A stretch of DNA of 64,000 nucleotides from an uncultured Propionibacteriaceae bacterium (GCA_937965785.1 CALCKT010000062.1:1-64000); one strand, 5' to 3'; counted from the stretch's first letter, positions 17,506 to 26,173 are shown. Notes: a model not told the origin generated them from the letters alone. Translations and numbers: made by a program.

Positions 17506-17907
17506 TCAGTCGTCGAGGTTCACCCGTTGCACATCGGTGTGGGCGAAATCATCACCGACGAACAGCAATGGCTCGTCGAGTTCGATGGCCAGCGCGTAGG
17601 AGAAACAGTCGCCCATGTTCAATCGCGCCGACGACCCGGAGCCCGGGCCGTAACGCCGGTGCGCCTGCCGCGCACGCCGGGCCTGAGCCGCTGAAAGAGG
17701 AACAAGAACGATGCCCAGGCCGTCAATCATGGCATCGAGTCTGCGCCGATTCGCCTCGGACAGCCGACGATCAGCAACCACCCCCAGCTCGACCCATGTG
17801 GCAGCGGACATGTGGAGTTTGTCCTCAGCTCTCAGGACACGACCGATCTTCTGGTGTCCTGGTTCCTGCAGGATCAAGGCGATCAGCGCCGACGAATCCA
17901 CGATCAT
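17506..17907 (-). CDS. VapC-type toxin, PIN domain ribonuclease
   Basis: 133 aa PIN-domain RNase, expected to cleave RNA (often tRNA or rRNA) when free of its antitoxin. The acidic metal site is intact: Asp4 in MIVDSSALIAL, Glu40 in TWVELG, Asp100 in NMGDCFSYALA and Asp119/120 in FVGDDF. It overlaps the stop of the antitoxin gene by 4 bp, so expression is coupled. Complete by length for the family. Confidence 0.9.
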   Translation of the reverse strand: MIVDSSALIALILQEPGHQKIGRVLRAEDKLHMSAATWVELGVVADRRLSEANRRRLDAMIDGLGIVLVPLSAAQARRARQAHRRYGPGSGSSARLNMGDCFSYALAIELDEPLLFVGDDFAHTDVQRVNLDD

Positions 17908-18161
17908 CGCGGCAATCCGTCCTCATCGTAGATTTCCTGGTCCACGTTTCGGAGGGCCTCACGTTCCTCATCGGTCATGCTGTCATGGATTTCCCCGGCA
18001 AGTTCCATGATCCTGTCGAACCGAGCCTGTCGAACTTTCTCCTCGTGGTTGAGCAGTTCCAACAGCGCCCGTTCAATGACATCGACCTGTGTGGTCTCGA
18101 ACCGGTCGGCCGCCTGCCGAGCAAGTTCACAGACCCGTTTGTTCTTGATGTTGAGCGCCAT
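17904..18161 (-). CDS. VapB-type antitoxin
   Basis: 85 aa. MALNIKNKRVCELARQAAD at the N-terminus matches the Rv0623-like (VapB/PSK) ribbon-helix-helix antitoxins. The acidic C-terminal region EREALRNVDQEIYDEDGLPR would wrap the toxin. It lies directly upstream of the PIN gene. A parS site lies 44 bp before its start, so its promoter region overlaps ParB-bound DNA. Confidence 0.88.
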   Translation of the reverse strand: MALNIKNKRVCELARQAADRFETTQVDVIERALLELLNHEEKVRQARFDRIMELAGEIHDSMTDEEREALRNVDQEIYDEDGLPR

Positions 18162-18204
18162 GAGCGAATTTTACACCCACCCATAGGAACCATTACACCC
18201 GATG

Positions 18205-18218
18205 GTTTCACGTGAAAC
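18205..18218. promoter_or_regulatory. parS site (perfect), vapB-dciA junction
   Basis: Perfect GTTTCACGTGAAAC palindrome, bound by ParB. It lies on the other side of oriC from the main parS cluster, 6 bp past the dciA stop and 44 bp upstream of vapB. Confidence 0.93.
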
Positions 18219-18223
18219 GACCC

Positions 18224-18775
18224 TCACCCGTAGGTGTCCCGGGGGCCGCGACCCCGGATCGAGCGGCGACCCCGTTTCCAGTTCGGCGCGTGGGGGCCCA
18301 GCACCTCGATGCGCAGGACCGAGCGCTCACCGAGTGCCCGGTTCAGTTTCGCGACCAGGGGTCCGGCGTTGTACCTCATGGCGGAGGCCCAGGCGGTGGA
18401 GTCGCACTGGACGATGAGCACCCCGTCGCGGAACTCGACGGGGCAGGAGTGTTCGGCGTTCATGGCGCCTACGAGCCCCGGCCAGTCGCGCAGCACCATT
18501 GCGAGGGAGATCTGGCGCTGCCAGCCCCTGCGTTTCGCGACGGATTCCAGGACGCTGCCGATCAGCTGCGGATCACGGTCGTCGGGATGGGCCCCGGAAC
18601 GCTGTTCCCCGGCCCAGTGACGGCGTTTCGGCACCTTCGGGGGCGGCGGTGTGGCCTCGGGCAGCAGCGGTGAGGTACGGGCCGTCTGGTGGGCGATCTC
18701 GGTCGCCAGCTCCAGCCCGGTCGGGTCGTGGGGCTCCTCGCCCGGAAGGTCATCGCCCAGAGGTGGTTCAGTCAT
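18224..18775 (-). CDS. dciA: DUF721 protein, DciA replicative helicase loader/operator
   Basis: 183 aa. The C-terminal half (about 80-165) is the DUF721/DciA domain with WPGLVGAMNAEHSCPVEFRD, GVLIVQCDSTAWASAMRY and an ALGERSVLRIEVLGP end. DciA is the proposed ancestral loader of the DnaB helicase in bacteria without DnaC/DnaI, and a recF-dciA pair next to dnaN is the standard actinobacterial order. Its N-terminal region is disordered and proline-rich. Start ATG 18775 overlaps the recF stop by 8 bp. Confidence 0.9.
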   Translation of the reverse strand: MTEPPLGDDLPGEEPHDPTGLELATEIAHQTARTSPLLPEATPPPPKVPKRRHWAGEQRSGAHPDDRDPQLIGSVLESVAKRRGWQRQISLAMVLRDWPGLVGAMNAEHSCPVEFRDGVLIVQCDSTAWASAMRYNAGPLVAKLNRALGERSVLRIEVLGPHAPNWKRGRRSIRGRGPRDTYG

Positions 18776-19934
18776 CCGTCACCTCCGGTTCCTCCACGGG
18801 CCCGACCGTCCCGCCCTGCACCCGGAACCTCCGCGCGGATGGGAAATCGGGGACGTCCGCCCCGACGGCGGCGGTGATGAGCACCTGTTCGGCGTCGGCG
18901 ACCGCCCCCGCGAGGCGTTCGCGGCGGGTCTCATCCAGCTCGGAGAACACGTCGTCGAGCACCAGGACGGGTTCGATGCCGTCGGCGCGAACCAAGGCGA
19001 ATCCTCCCAGTTTCAGGGCAAGTGCCAGCGACCACGACTCGCCGTGCGAGGCGTATCCCTTGGCCGGCAGATCGCCGATGGACAAGGTGATGTCGTCGCG
19101 TTGCGGGCCGACGAGGGTCACCCCGCGTGCGACCTCCTCGCGACGACGCTCCGCCATGGCCTCGAGCAGCCGCGCCTCAAGGGTTTCACGGACCGCGCCG
19201 ATGGGAATGCCGGACAGGTCCAGGGCGGTCTTGTAATGCGCCGAGATCCGGTTGTTCACCGGAGCTATGGTCTCGTAGGCCTCGGCGGCGTGCGGGAGAA
19301 CGTCGGCCAGGGTGTCGAGACGCGCGTGCAGCAGCTCGGCGCCGATCCGTGCCAGCGCATCGTTCCAGGCCTGCAGGGTCGCGTCCTCCTCGGGCGCGGC
19401 CTGCCGCAGCGACCTCCCGGACATCGCCTTCAGCAGCGAGTTGCGCTGCTTGAGGATCTTGTCCAGATCCGCTCGCACCCCGGCCATGCGCGGCCAGCGG
19501 GTGGTGACCAAGGTGTCCAGCCATACCCTCCGGTCCGACGGGTCGCCGCGCACGATGGCCAGGTCCATGGGAGAAAAAACGACGGTGCGCAGCGCGCCAA
19601 CGAGGTCGCGGGGCCGCGCCAGGGGGGCACGGTTCAAACGGGCGACATTGCTGCGACCACTGGTCACCTCGAGCTCCAGGGTGATGAGGCGTTCGTCGTC
19701 ACGGGAGGCCTGCACCCGGGCCCGCAGGATCGCGGACCCGGCACCCGCGCGGATCAGAGGAGCCGTCGACGAGACGCGATGGGAGGACATCGTCGAAAGG
19801 TACTCGACGGCCTCGACCAGGTTCGTCTTGCCCTGTCCGTTCAACCCGACGAAAACGTTGACGCCCGCGACGAGATCCAGCTCGGCGGCGGCATAGTTGC
19901 GGAAGTCGGTGACCGACAGGTGGGTGACGAACAT
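18768..19934 (-). CDS. recF: DNA replication and repair protein RecF
   Basis: 388 aa SMC-like ATPase that loads RecA on gapped DNA. Walker A GLNGQGKT (30-37), the N-terminal FVTHLSVTDFRNY, and the C-terminal LVLDDVFSELDETRRERL signature with Walker B are intact. Typical length. It is separated from dnaN by one small membrane protein gene, and co-transcribed with dciA. Confidence 0.97.
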   Translation of the reverse strand: MFVTHLSVTDFRNYAAAELDLVAGVNVFVGLNGQGKTNLVEAVEYLSTMSSHRVSSTAPLIRAGAGSAILRARVQASRDDERLITLELEVTSGRSNVARLNRAPLARPRDLVGALRTVVFSPMDLAIVRGDPSDRRVWLDTLVTTRWPRMAGVRADLDKILKQRNSLLKAMSGRSLRQAAPEEDATLQAWNDALARIGAELLHARLDTLADVLPHAAEAYETIAPVNNRISAHYKTALDLSGIPIGAVRETLEARLLEAMAERRREEVARGVTLVGPQRDDITLSIGDLPAKGYASHGESWSLALALKLGGFALVRADGIEPVLVLDDVFSELDETRRERLAGAVADAEQVLITAAVGADVPDFPSARRFRVQGGTVGPVEEPEVTDD

Positions 19935-19967
19935 CAGATCCGATCTTATTCACGCTGGGACATGGAA

Positions 19968-19996
19968 ACGGGAGGGAACCTGCGGCTCCCTCCCGT
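19968..19996 (-). terminator. Hairpin terminator after the small membrane protein gene
   Basis: 10-bp perfect stem (ACGGGAGGGA with TCCCTCCCGT) and 9-nt loop, 17 bp beyond the stop codon of the gene at 20013-20240. On the minus strand it is followed by CCCGTTTCC, only a short T-run. Confidence 0.6.
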
Positions 19997-20012
19997 CTGG
20001 TCGGTCAATGGT

Positions 20013-20240
20013 TCACTGGGGCGGCTGTTGACCCTGCGGCGGCTGGGGCTGCTGGTCCTTCTGCTGGCTGCCCTGCATGAATCCGAGCACCACGAGGAAG
20101 AGCCCGATGACACCGAGGACGATGCCAAACCAGGGCTGGGCTCCCTCAACCGCCGAGAGCAGCCTGAACTGCATGCCAAAAGCCGGGAGTATCAACGATC
20201 CGAAGCCCAGGATGGCCAAGAGGACTCCGATGGAGGTCAT
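20013..20240 (-). CDS. Small two-helix membrane protein
   Basis: 75 aa, not recognised. Two membrane segments, about residues 3-22 (IGVLLAILGFGSLILPAFG) and 36-58, then a Gln/Pro-rich cytoplasmic tail (QPQPPQGQQPPQ). Start ATG 20240 has AAAGGAAAG upstream; the longer frame to 20270 lacks a ribosome site. It sits between dnaN and recF, where an extra small gene is unusual for the family order. Confidence 0.7.
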   Translation of the reverse strand: MTSIGVLLAILGFGSLILPAFGMQFRLLSAVEGAQPWFGIVLGVIGLFLVVLGFMQGSQQKDQQPQPPQGQQPPQ

Positions 20241-20342
20241 AGGTCTTTCCTTTCGTGTGATTGGAATCAAACCTAAGGGACCCCGAGGTCAACCGCCACA
20301 GAATTCCCGTGGACCGCGTGTCCATCGGCCTGATCCGCCCGC

Positions 20343-21503
20343 TCAGCTCGGCAGGCGCATCAGCATGATGACGTGGCGGTAGTCGAACAGCTGATCGCCG
20401 TCGATCGTCGCCAATCCCGTGATGAGGCAGGGCTTGCCGGGGGCCGTGAAGGAGAAGTGCGCGTAGGGCGCGTCGAGGGCGCCGAGGGCGTCGAGCAGGT
20501 AATGCGGGTTGAAGCCCGCGGCCTCAATGGATTTCTCCTCGCCGACCACGTCGACCTGCGCCTCGATCGCCTCCGATGCGTGGGCCTGGTCGCCGGTGGC
20601 GGCCTCGAGGGAGATGTGATCGTCGTCAATGAGCATGCGCAGCGGGGTGTTGCGTTCCGCGACGAGCGAGACGCGTTTCACGGCGGCCAGCAGATCGGCG
20701 GTGGAAACCCGCACTGTGACGGTGCCGACGACATCCATCAGGTGGCGTACCTTCGGGAAGGCCTGGTTCAGCAGGCGGGTGGTTGCCTCGCGGCGGCCCT
20801 TGGCCCCCTCGCCGGTGAACCCGACCAGGCCCTCACCCTCCGATTCGGTGGTGGAAAGCGAAACCGTGACGGTCTTGCCGGAGGTCAGCGACTTTGCCGT
20901 GTCCGCCAGCACCCGGCCCGGCACCAGCACCGCGCCCTCGATGTCGGGGGAGGACGGCTGCCAGGTGAGTTCCTTGAGCGCCATCCGGTAACGGTCGGTG
21001 GCCAGCAGCGAAAGCTGGTCGCCGTTGATCTCCACTCGCACGCCCGTGAACACATTGAGCAACTCGTCGCGACCCGCGGCGATCACGACCTGGCTGACGG
21101 ACTTCTCGAAGACGGAGGCGTCGACCAGACCGGTCTGGGTGGGCATCTCGGGCAGGGTGGGGTATTCCTCGACGGGCAGGGTCTGGAGACTGAACCGCGC
21201 GGATCCGCAGACCAGTTCCACCTGGGTGTGGTCGGAGACCATCTCGACGGGTTTGTTGGGCAGGGAACGCGCGATCTCGTTCAGCAGCCGCCCCGAGACC
21301 AGCACGGTGCCCTCGTCGGTGACCTCGGCGGGCATCGTCACCTGGGCGGAGGTGGTGGAGTCGAAGCTGGAGAGGGTCACCTCGTCTCCGGATGCGTTCA
21401 TCAGCAACCCGGCGAGGATCGGTGCCGTGGGGCGATTCGGCAGACTGCGGGCCACCCAGGCAACGGCATCGGCCAGTGTGTCGCGCTCCACTCGAATCTT
21501 CAC
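20343..21503 (-). CDS. dnaN: DNA polymerase III beta subunit (sliding clamp)
   Basis: 386 aa clamp with the three-domain repeat. MKIRVERDTLADAVAWVARS begins domain 1 and ends with the conserved C-terminal MLMRLPS. Dimers encircle DNA and tether polymerase III. ATG 21503 follows GGGGAC. Placed downstream of oriC in the same orientation as dnaA. Confidence 0.97.
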   Translation of the reverse strand: MKIRVERDTLADAVAWVARSLPNRPTAPILAGLLMNASGDEVTLSSFDSTTSAQVTMPAEVTDEGTVLVSGRLLNEIARSLPNKPVEMVSDHTQVELVCGSARFSLQTLPVEEYPTLPEMPTQTGLVDASVFEKSVSQVVIAAGRDELLNVFTGVRVEINGDQLSLLATDRYRMALKELTWQPSSPDIEGAVLVPGRVLADTAKSLTSGKTVTVSLSTTESEGEGLVGFTGEGAKGRREATTRLLNQAFPKVRHLMDVVGTVTVRVSTADLLAAVKRVSLVAERNTPLRMLIDDDHISLEAATGDQAHASEAIEAQVDVVGEEKSIEAAGFNPHYLLDALGALDAPYAHFSFTAPGKPCLITGLATIDGDQLFDYRHVIMLMRLPS

Positions 21504-22045
21504 ATCGTCCCCTTAAGTAGTAGTACCGGAAGCCACCACGGCGCGGTATCTCGTCAGCATACCGGTAACGGCTCTGATCGACGCGGGTTTGGGGCTCCCA
21601 GATCCTCGTGCCCTCCCGTCAGCCGTTTGGCTTGAGGCGGCGCCCAGGTCTTCCACCTTTCCACCGCGGGTGACTTTGAAGAATTTTCTCTAGTTACATC
21701 TTCGTAGTTGTAGTAGCACCTGTGGAACTTGTGGAAAACCAGCAAAACTCCTTGTCAAAGCGGATTTGGGGGTGTGGATGGGTTGTTGAGAAAACCTGAG
21801 TTACACGGGGAGGGTTTGTGGACTGCTCGGAGCCCGTCCCGCTGTCCACCGCAGTTTCCACCGAGAATCCACAGATCTGTGGATAACTTTCCACAGGTTC
21901 CGATGGGTCGTTTCGAAACCATGGTGAGGGTGATCGGGGACCCGGGGGGCGGGTGCTGGCTCAACCAGCTTCGGGGAGGACAGAACCGGTTGAGCCGGGG
22001 TGTGAGGGACGAGCGACCCGAGTCAAAACCCCGGTAGTCGCGGTC
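21504..22045. other. oriC: dnaA-dnaN intergenic region
   Basis: 542-bp gene-free region with a perfect DnaA box TGTGGATAA at 21878-21886 and several relaxed boxes around it (TCCACAG at 21868-21874, TTTCCACAG 21888-21896, TTGTGGAAA near 21729, CTGTCCACC near 21842). An AT-rich tract (about 21670-21720, GAAGAATTTTCTCTAGTTAC) is the likely unwinding element. Two dispersed repeats (see 21988-22030) fill the dnaA-proximal end. Position between dnaA and dnaN is where actinobacterial oriC lies. Confidence 0.88.
21988..22030 (-). repeat. Dispersed palindromic repeat family A, copy at oriC
   Basis: 43-bp element running from GGTTGAGCC to CAAAACC (plus strand). In reverse complement it nearly matches the copy at 31885-31927, from GGTTTCGACTCGGGTCGCTCG to CCCCGGCTCAACC. 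A second partial end, GGCTCAACCAGCTTCGGGG, lies at 21958-21976. Confidence 0.75.
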
Positions 22046-23413
22046 TCAGCTCTGTTTGATGCGGTTGGTGAGTTCGGTCACCTGGTCGAAGAGCTGGCGG
22101 TCCTCGCCCATCTTCGTGTCGATCTTCTTCACCGAGTGCATGACGGTGGTGTGGTCGCGACCCCCGAAGCGGGATCCGATCTTCGGCAGCGACAGGTCGG
22201 TGAGCTCCCGGCACAGGTACATGGCGATCTGGCGGGCCCGGGCCAGGGCGGCGACGCGACTGGCTCCTGTCAGCTCGTCGGTGGAGATCCCGAAGTAGTC
22301 GCAGGTGGCGGTGATGATGGAGTCGACATCGACGCGGATTTCGTTGCCCTCCGGCATCAGGTCACGCAGCACCCGCTCGGTCAGCTCGAGGGTTATCTCC
22401 TGCTTGTTGAGGCTCGCGAGGGCGGCGATGCGGGTCAGGGCGCCCTCCAGCTCGCGGATGTTGGTGGTGATGTGCGAGGCGATGTGTTCCAGTACCTCCG
22501 TGCCCGCGGTCAGCCGGTGCGATGCCGCTTTCTTGCGGAGGATGGCTATGCGGGTCTCCAGGTCGGGGGGCTGGATGTCGGTCATCAGGCCCCACTCGAA
22601 CCTGGACCTGAGCCGCGGTTCGAGCGCCTCGAGTAGCTTCGGGGGCCGGTCGGAGGACATCACGATCTGTTTTTGTGCGTTGTGGAGGGTGTTGAAGGTG
22701 TGGAAGAACTCCTCCTGGGTCTGGATCTTCGACTCCAGGAACTGGATGTCGTCGACCAGCAGCACGTCCACGTCGCGGTAGACGCGCCGGAACTCGGCGG
22801 TCCGGTTGTCGGAGATGGCGTTGATGAAGTCGTTGGTGAGTTCCTCGGTGGACACGTAGCGCACCCACAGGTTCTCGTAGTAGCTGCGCACGTAGTGCCC
22901 GATTGCGTGGAGGAGGTGGGTTTTTCCCAGCCCGGAGGGGCCGTAGATCATCAGCGGGTTGTACGACTTGCCGGGCTGTTCCGCGACGGCGGCCGCGGCG
23001 GCGTGCGCGAAACGGTTCGAGGAGCCCGCGACGAAAGACTCGAAGGTGTAGCGCGGGTTCAGCTTCAGATCCGCGTTGGGACCTGCGGAACGGTGGTGCC
23101 GGACCTTCTCGTCGATCAGGGGCAGGGGCGGTGCGATGTCCAGTTCCGGGGTCTCGACCTGTAACGACGGGTCGATCACGAAGGCCAGATAGGTCCTGGT
23201 TCCCGTCGCCGTGCTGAGTTTCGTCTCGATCTCGGTGCGCAGCTTGGTCTCGATGCGTTCGCGGGTGGTCTCGTCGGAGACCGCCAGCATCATGGTGTTG
23301 CTGTGCATGGCTATGGGTTTGGTGCGGCGCAGCCATGCCCTGGAGGAAATGGGGACGTCACCGACGATCCGCTCCCACATGGCGTCCAGTTCGGGCACTG
23401 CGGGTACGGACAC
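22046..23413 (-). CDS. dnaA: Chromosomal replication initiator protein DnaA
   Basis: 455 aa AAA+ initiator. Domain I at 1-80, linker 85-115, then the AAA+ core from NPRYTFESFV with Walker A GPSGLGKTH (158-166) and Walker B VLLVDDIQF (217-225). Domain IV carries the DnaA-box-binding helix-turn-helix with GGRDHTTVMHSVKKI (417-431). GTG start at 23413 has AGGAAGGAG 6 bp upstream; the frame extending to 23725 runs through DnaA boxes and is rejected. Confidence 0.98.
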   Translation of the reverse strand: MSVPAVPELDAMWERIVGDVPISSRAWLRRTKPIAMHSNTMMLAVSDETTRERIETKLRTEIETKLSTATGTRTYLAFVIDPSLQVETPELDIAPPLPLIDEKVRHHRSAGPNADLKLNPRYTFESFVAGSSNRFAHAAAAAVAEQPGKSYNPLMIYGPSGLGKTHLLHAIGHYVRSYYENLWVRYVSTEELTNDFINAISDNRTAEFRRVYRDVDVLLVDDIQFLESKIQTQEEFFHTFNTLHNAQKQIVMSSDRPPKLLEALEPRLRSRFEWGLMTDIQPPDLETRIAILRKKAASHRLTAGTEVLEHIASHITTNIRELEGALTRIAALASLNKQEITLELTERVLRDLMPEGNEIRVDVDSIITATCDYFGISTDELTGASRVAALARARQIAMYLCRELTDLSLPKIGSRFGGRDHTTVMHSVKKIDTKMGEDRQLFDQVTELTNRIKQS

Positions 23414-23740
23414 GAGCGACTCCTTCCTGACAAGGCGTTCCACACAGGGTGGAGCAGTATTCCACAGGGTTGTCCACAACAGGGTATAACTCCCCCCACC
23501 CTGGACGGCGGCCGCCTGGGACTGTGGATAAGCCAGCCGCGTGGAACACGAAACTAGTGCCCCCGAAGGCCGTTCGCAACATGGAAATGCCTGTGTCCGA
23601 GTACTACAACAGTGTAATTCGCGGGGCCCGTGCGGAGCTGGTTGCGGTTTGTGGAAATCCGTCGCTGCGCGTATCGTTGGACAGCCGCTGCCCACGGGAG
23701 CGGACCTTCCCGAGTCGAAGATCACCTATGGAGTCATCGC
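23414..23740. promoter_or_regulatory. rpmH-dnaA divergent control region with DnaA boxes
   Basis: Gene-free interval holding the dnaA and rpmH promoters. It contains a perfect DnaA box TGTGGATAA at 23523-23531, TTGTCCACA at 23470-23478 and near-boxes TTCCACAC and ATTCCACAG close by. DnaA probably autoregulates here. A second box cluster on the far side of dnaA suggests the origin or its control may be bipartite. Confidence 0.75.
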
Positions 23741-23878
23741 ATGAGCAAGCGCACTTTCCAGCCGAGCAACCGTCGCCGCAGCCGCACGCACGGTTTCCGC
23801 TCCCGCATGCGCACCCGCGCAGGTCGCGCCATCCTGAGTGCCCGTCGCCGCAAGGGTCGCACGGAGCTGTCCGCCTGA
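23741..23878 (+). CDS. rpmH: 50S ribosomal protein bL34
   Basis: 45 aa, very basic. MSKRTFQPSNRRRSRTHGF is the invariant N-terminus and RTRAGRAILSARRRKGR the C-terminal part. Start ATG 23741. First gene of the rpmH-rnpA-yidD-yidC cluster; its stop is 7 bp from the rnpA start. Confidence 0.98.
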   Translation: MSKRTFQPSNRRRSRTHGFRSRMRTRAGRAILSARRRKGRTELSA

Positions 23879-23885
23879 TCCGGCA

Positions 23886-24230
23886 GTGCTGCCCCGATCC
23901 CGTCGGTTGCGCCGCTCCGCTGACTTCACCGCGACCTTCCGGCAGGGCATGCGGGCCGGCACCCCGAGCGTCGTGGTCCACGTGGCCGTGAGCGACCGGA
24001 ATCCACCCGAGGAGACTCGGGTGGGTTTTGTTGTGTCGAAGGCCATCGGGAACGCCGTGACCCGCAACCGGGTGAAGCGCCGCCTGCGGCATCTCGTCAC
24101 CGGGCTTCCCACCCCATTCGTCGCGGACGTGGTGGTGCGGGCCCTGCCCCCTTCCTCGTCCGAACCCGAGAGGCTGGCCGGCGATCTCGAATCGGCTTGG
24201 CGGCGTGCATTCGCGAGGGCGACGTGCTGA
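23886..24230 (+). CDS. rnpA: Ribonuclease P protein component
   Basis: 114 aa protein subunit of RNase P, which trims tRNA 5' ends. FTATFRQGMRAG, GFVVSKAIGNAVTRNRVKRR (about 48-67) and the RNR motif are present. GTG start 23886 gives LPRSRRLRRSADF, the canonical N-terminus. Stop overlaps yidD. Confidence 0.96.
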   Translation: MLPRSRRLRRSADFTATFRQGMRAGTPSVVVHVAVSDRNPPEETRVGFVVSKAIGNAVTRNRVKRRLRHLVTGLPTPFVADVVVRALPPSSSEPERLAGDLESAWRRAFARATC

Positions 24231-24514
24231 AGTACCCGATGCTCTGGTTCATCCGAACCTGGCGCAAATTCATCTCCCCGCTGTACGGGGAGGTCTGCAA
24301 GTTTCATCCCAGCTGTTCCGCCTACGGGGAGCGCGCGGTAGGGTTCCACGGCGGGATCAAGGGAGGATTCCTGACCGTCCACCGGATCATGCGCTGTCAC
24401 CCCTGGTCGGCAGGTGGGGTTGACTATGTTCCCGGGACTCCCGAGGCCGCAGAATGGGCCGAGGAAGTCCGACGAGACGAGGCCCGGTCGTTGTCCGGGC
24501 AGAAGGTGTCCTAG
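24224..24514 (+). CDS. yidD: Membrane protein insertion efficiency factor YidD
   Basis: 96 aa. ISPLYGEVCKFHPSCSAYGERAV and IMRCHPWSAGGVDYVP are the family blocks; conserved Cys at 25, 31 and 58. GTG start 24224 overlaps the rnpA stop (7-bp overlap); ATG 24239 is a possible later start. It assists YidC-dependent insertion. Confidence 0.93.
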   Translation: MLKYPMLWFIRTWRKFISPLYGEVCKFHPSCSAYGERAVGFHGGIKGGFLTVHRIMRCHPWSAGGVDYVPGTPEAAEWAEEVRRDEARSLSGQKVS

Positions 24515-25609
24515 ATGATCGACCTCTTGGTGCCGCTGTCCATCTGGGACAGCCTGTACGGATTGCTGTCCGCGATGATGCAGCCCCTGTACTGGGCAAT
24601 CTCGGGGCTGATGGTGTTCTTCCATGGCCTCTGGGCCCCGCTTTTCGGGGCCGATTCCGGGGTGTCGTGGACCCTCGCGATCGTCACCCTCACCCTGGTG
24701 GTGCGGACCCTGATGATCCCGCTGTTCGTCAAACAGATCAACTCCTCCAGGTCCATGCAGATGCTGCAGCCCAAGATCCAGGAGCTGCAGAAGAAACACG
24801 GTGCGGATCGGGAACGGGTCGCCCGCGAGATGCAGAAACTCTACGCGGAGGAGGGGGTCAACCCGATGGCCTCCTGCTTCCCGCTGCTGTTGCAGATGCC
24901 CGTCTTCTGGGCCCTGTTCCGGGTGCTCCAGGGTGTGGCCGACAACCAGATCCGGGGTTACTGGTTCCAGGACAGCCCGGATCTCGTCGCATCGCTGCAG
25001 GGGGCGGATCTCTTCGGGGCGAAACTGGCGGGCCGCATCTTCCCGATCGACTCGTTCGGCGCCACCCAGGTTCTGGGCATCGTCCTGATCGCACTCCTGG
25101 TCATCACCTTGTTCCTGACCCAGCTTCAGCTGATGCGCAAGAACATGCCCCCGGAGGCCCTGAGCGGACCCATGGCGCAGAGCCAGAAGGTGCTGCTCTA
25201 CGTCTTCCCGATCATGTACGCGGCCTCCTCGGCGGTGCTCCCGATCGGTGTGCTGATCTACTGGAGCGCCAGCAACATCTGGACGATGGGTCAGCAGGGG
25301 TTGTTGATCCGCAACAACCCGGCCCCCAACACTCCCGCCTACATCGACTGGGAGGAGCGGATGCGCGCCCAGGGCAAGGACCCGAAGGCCATCATGGAGG
25401 CCCGCAATGCGAAACGGCGCAAGAACAAGCGGCCCGTGGCGGCCGTCGCGCAGCAGCCCGTCGACGAGAGCGGGAGGCGTCGCGTCGTGCGTCAGCAGGT
25501 GAACCGAACGACCTTGAAGACCGACGAATCCGGTGGGTCCTCGAATGCGCAGGGCGGGGTCCGTCGTCAACCCCGCAGCACCACCCGATCCGCCCGTAAG
25601 AAGAAGTGA
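24515..25609 (+). CDS. yidC: Membrane protein insertase YidC
   Basis: 364 aa insertase of the Oxa1 type. Conserved Arg64 in the groove after a first membrane segment (about 20-40), a cytoplasmic hairpin MQMLQPKIQELQKKHGAD, and four further helices. The C-terminal 70 residues are a long basic, Ser/Gln-rich tail ending in ARKKK, likely ribosome contact. ATG directly follows the yidD stop (TAG ATG). Confidence 0.96.
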   Translation: MIDLLVPLSIWDSLYGLLSAMMQPLYWAISGLMVFFHGLWAPLFGADSGVSWTLAIVTLTLVVRTLMIPLFVKQINSSRSMQMLQPKIQELQKKHGADRERVAREMQKLYAEEGVNPMASCFPLLLQMPVFWALFRVLQGVADNQIRGYWFQDSPDLVASLQGADLFGAKLAGRIFPIDSFGATQVLGIVLIALLVITLFLTQLQLMRKNMPPEALSGPMAQSQKVLLYVFPIMYAASSAVLPIGVLIYWSASNIWTMGQQGLLIRNNPAPNTPAYIDWEERMRAQGKDPKAIMEARNAKRRKNKRPVAAVAQQPVDESGRRRVVRQQVNRTTLKTDESGGSSNAQGGVRRQPRSTTRSARKKK

Positions 25610-25635
25610 ATCGGACCCCATCCGATCGGAGCGAC

Positions 25636-26106
25636 ATGACTGAGAAAACCGAAAACGAGACCCTGTTGGCCGAGGGCGACCTGGTTGCCGACTACCTTGA
25701 GGAACTGCTGGACATCGCGGACCTCGACGGAGACATCGAGAACTCTGCGAGCAATGGCCGCGCACACGTGGTCATCGACACCGAGGACGACCGTCTGGTC
25801 GGCAAGAACGGCGAGGTGCTCGACGCCCTCCAGGAGCTTTCCCGGCTGGTGGTGATGACCGAGACGGGGCACCGTTCCCGGCTCACCCTCGACATCGGCG
25901 GTTTCCGGGAGCGGCGTCGCCTCGAGCTGGTGGCCCTGGCAAAGGATGCCATCGCGGATGTCATGGAGAACGGGGAACCCGTGCGAATGATCCCCCTGAA
26001 CGCTTACGAGCGCAAGATCATTCACGACGAGGTGGCGGCGGCCGGGCTGACCAGTGAATCGGAGGGCGAACCGCCGTTCCGTCGCGTGGTGGTCTCCAAA
26101 CCCTGA
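25636..26106 (+). CDS. khpB: Jag/KhpB RNA-binding protein (KH and R3H domains)
   Basis: 156 aa. KH domain about 55-90 (VVIDTEDDRLVGKNGEVLD), followed by an R3H domain with RLELVALAKDAIADV and YERKIIHDEVA around 98-140. These proteins bind RNA with KhpA and affect cell shape and division in Gram-positives. Start ATG 25636, GGAG upstream; the frame to 25606 overlaps the yidC stop. Confidence 0.92.
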   Translation: MTEKTENETLLAEGDLVADYLEELLDIADLDGDIENSASNGRAHVVIDTEDDRLVGKNGEVLDALQELSRLVVMTETGHRSRLTLDIGGFRERRRLELVALAKDAIADVMENGEPVRMIPLNAYERKIIHDEVAAAGLTSESEGEPPFRRVVVSKP

Positions 26107-26125
26107 GCGGATTTCCGTTTTGCAC

Positions 26126-26148
26126 AAGGGTGGATAACCTGTGGAAAA
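26126..26148. promoter_or_regulatory. DnaA-box-like pair between khpB and rsmG
   Basis: GGTGGATAA followed by CTGTGGAAAAC gives two adjacent near-consensus boxes 25 bp before the rsmG start. This is the third cluster of boxes within 5 kb. Confidence 0.5.
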
Positions 26149-26173
26149 CTGCTTCGCAGCGGGGAGGGACGGC

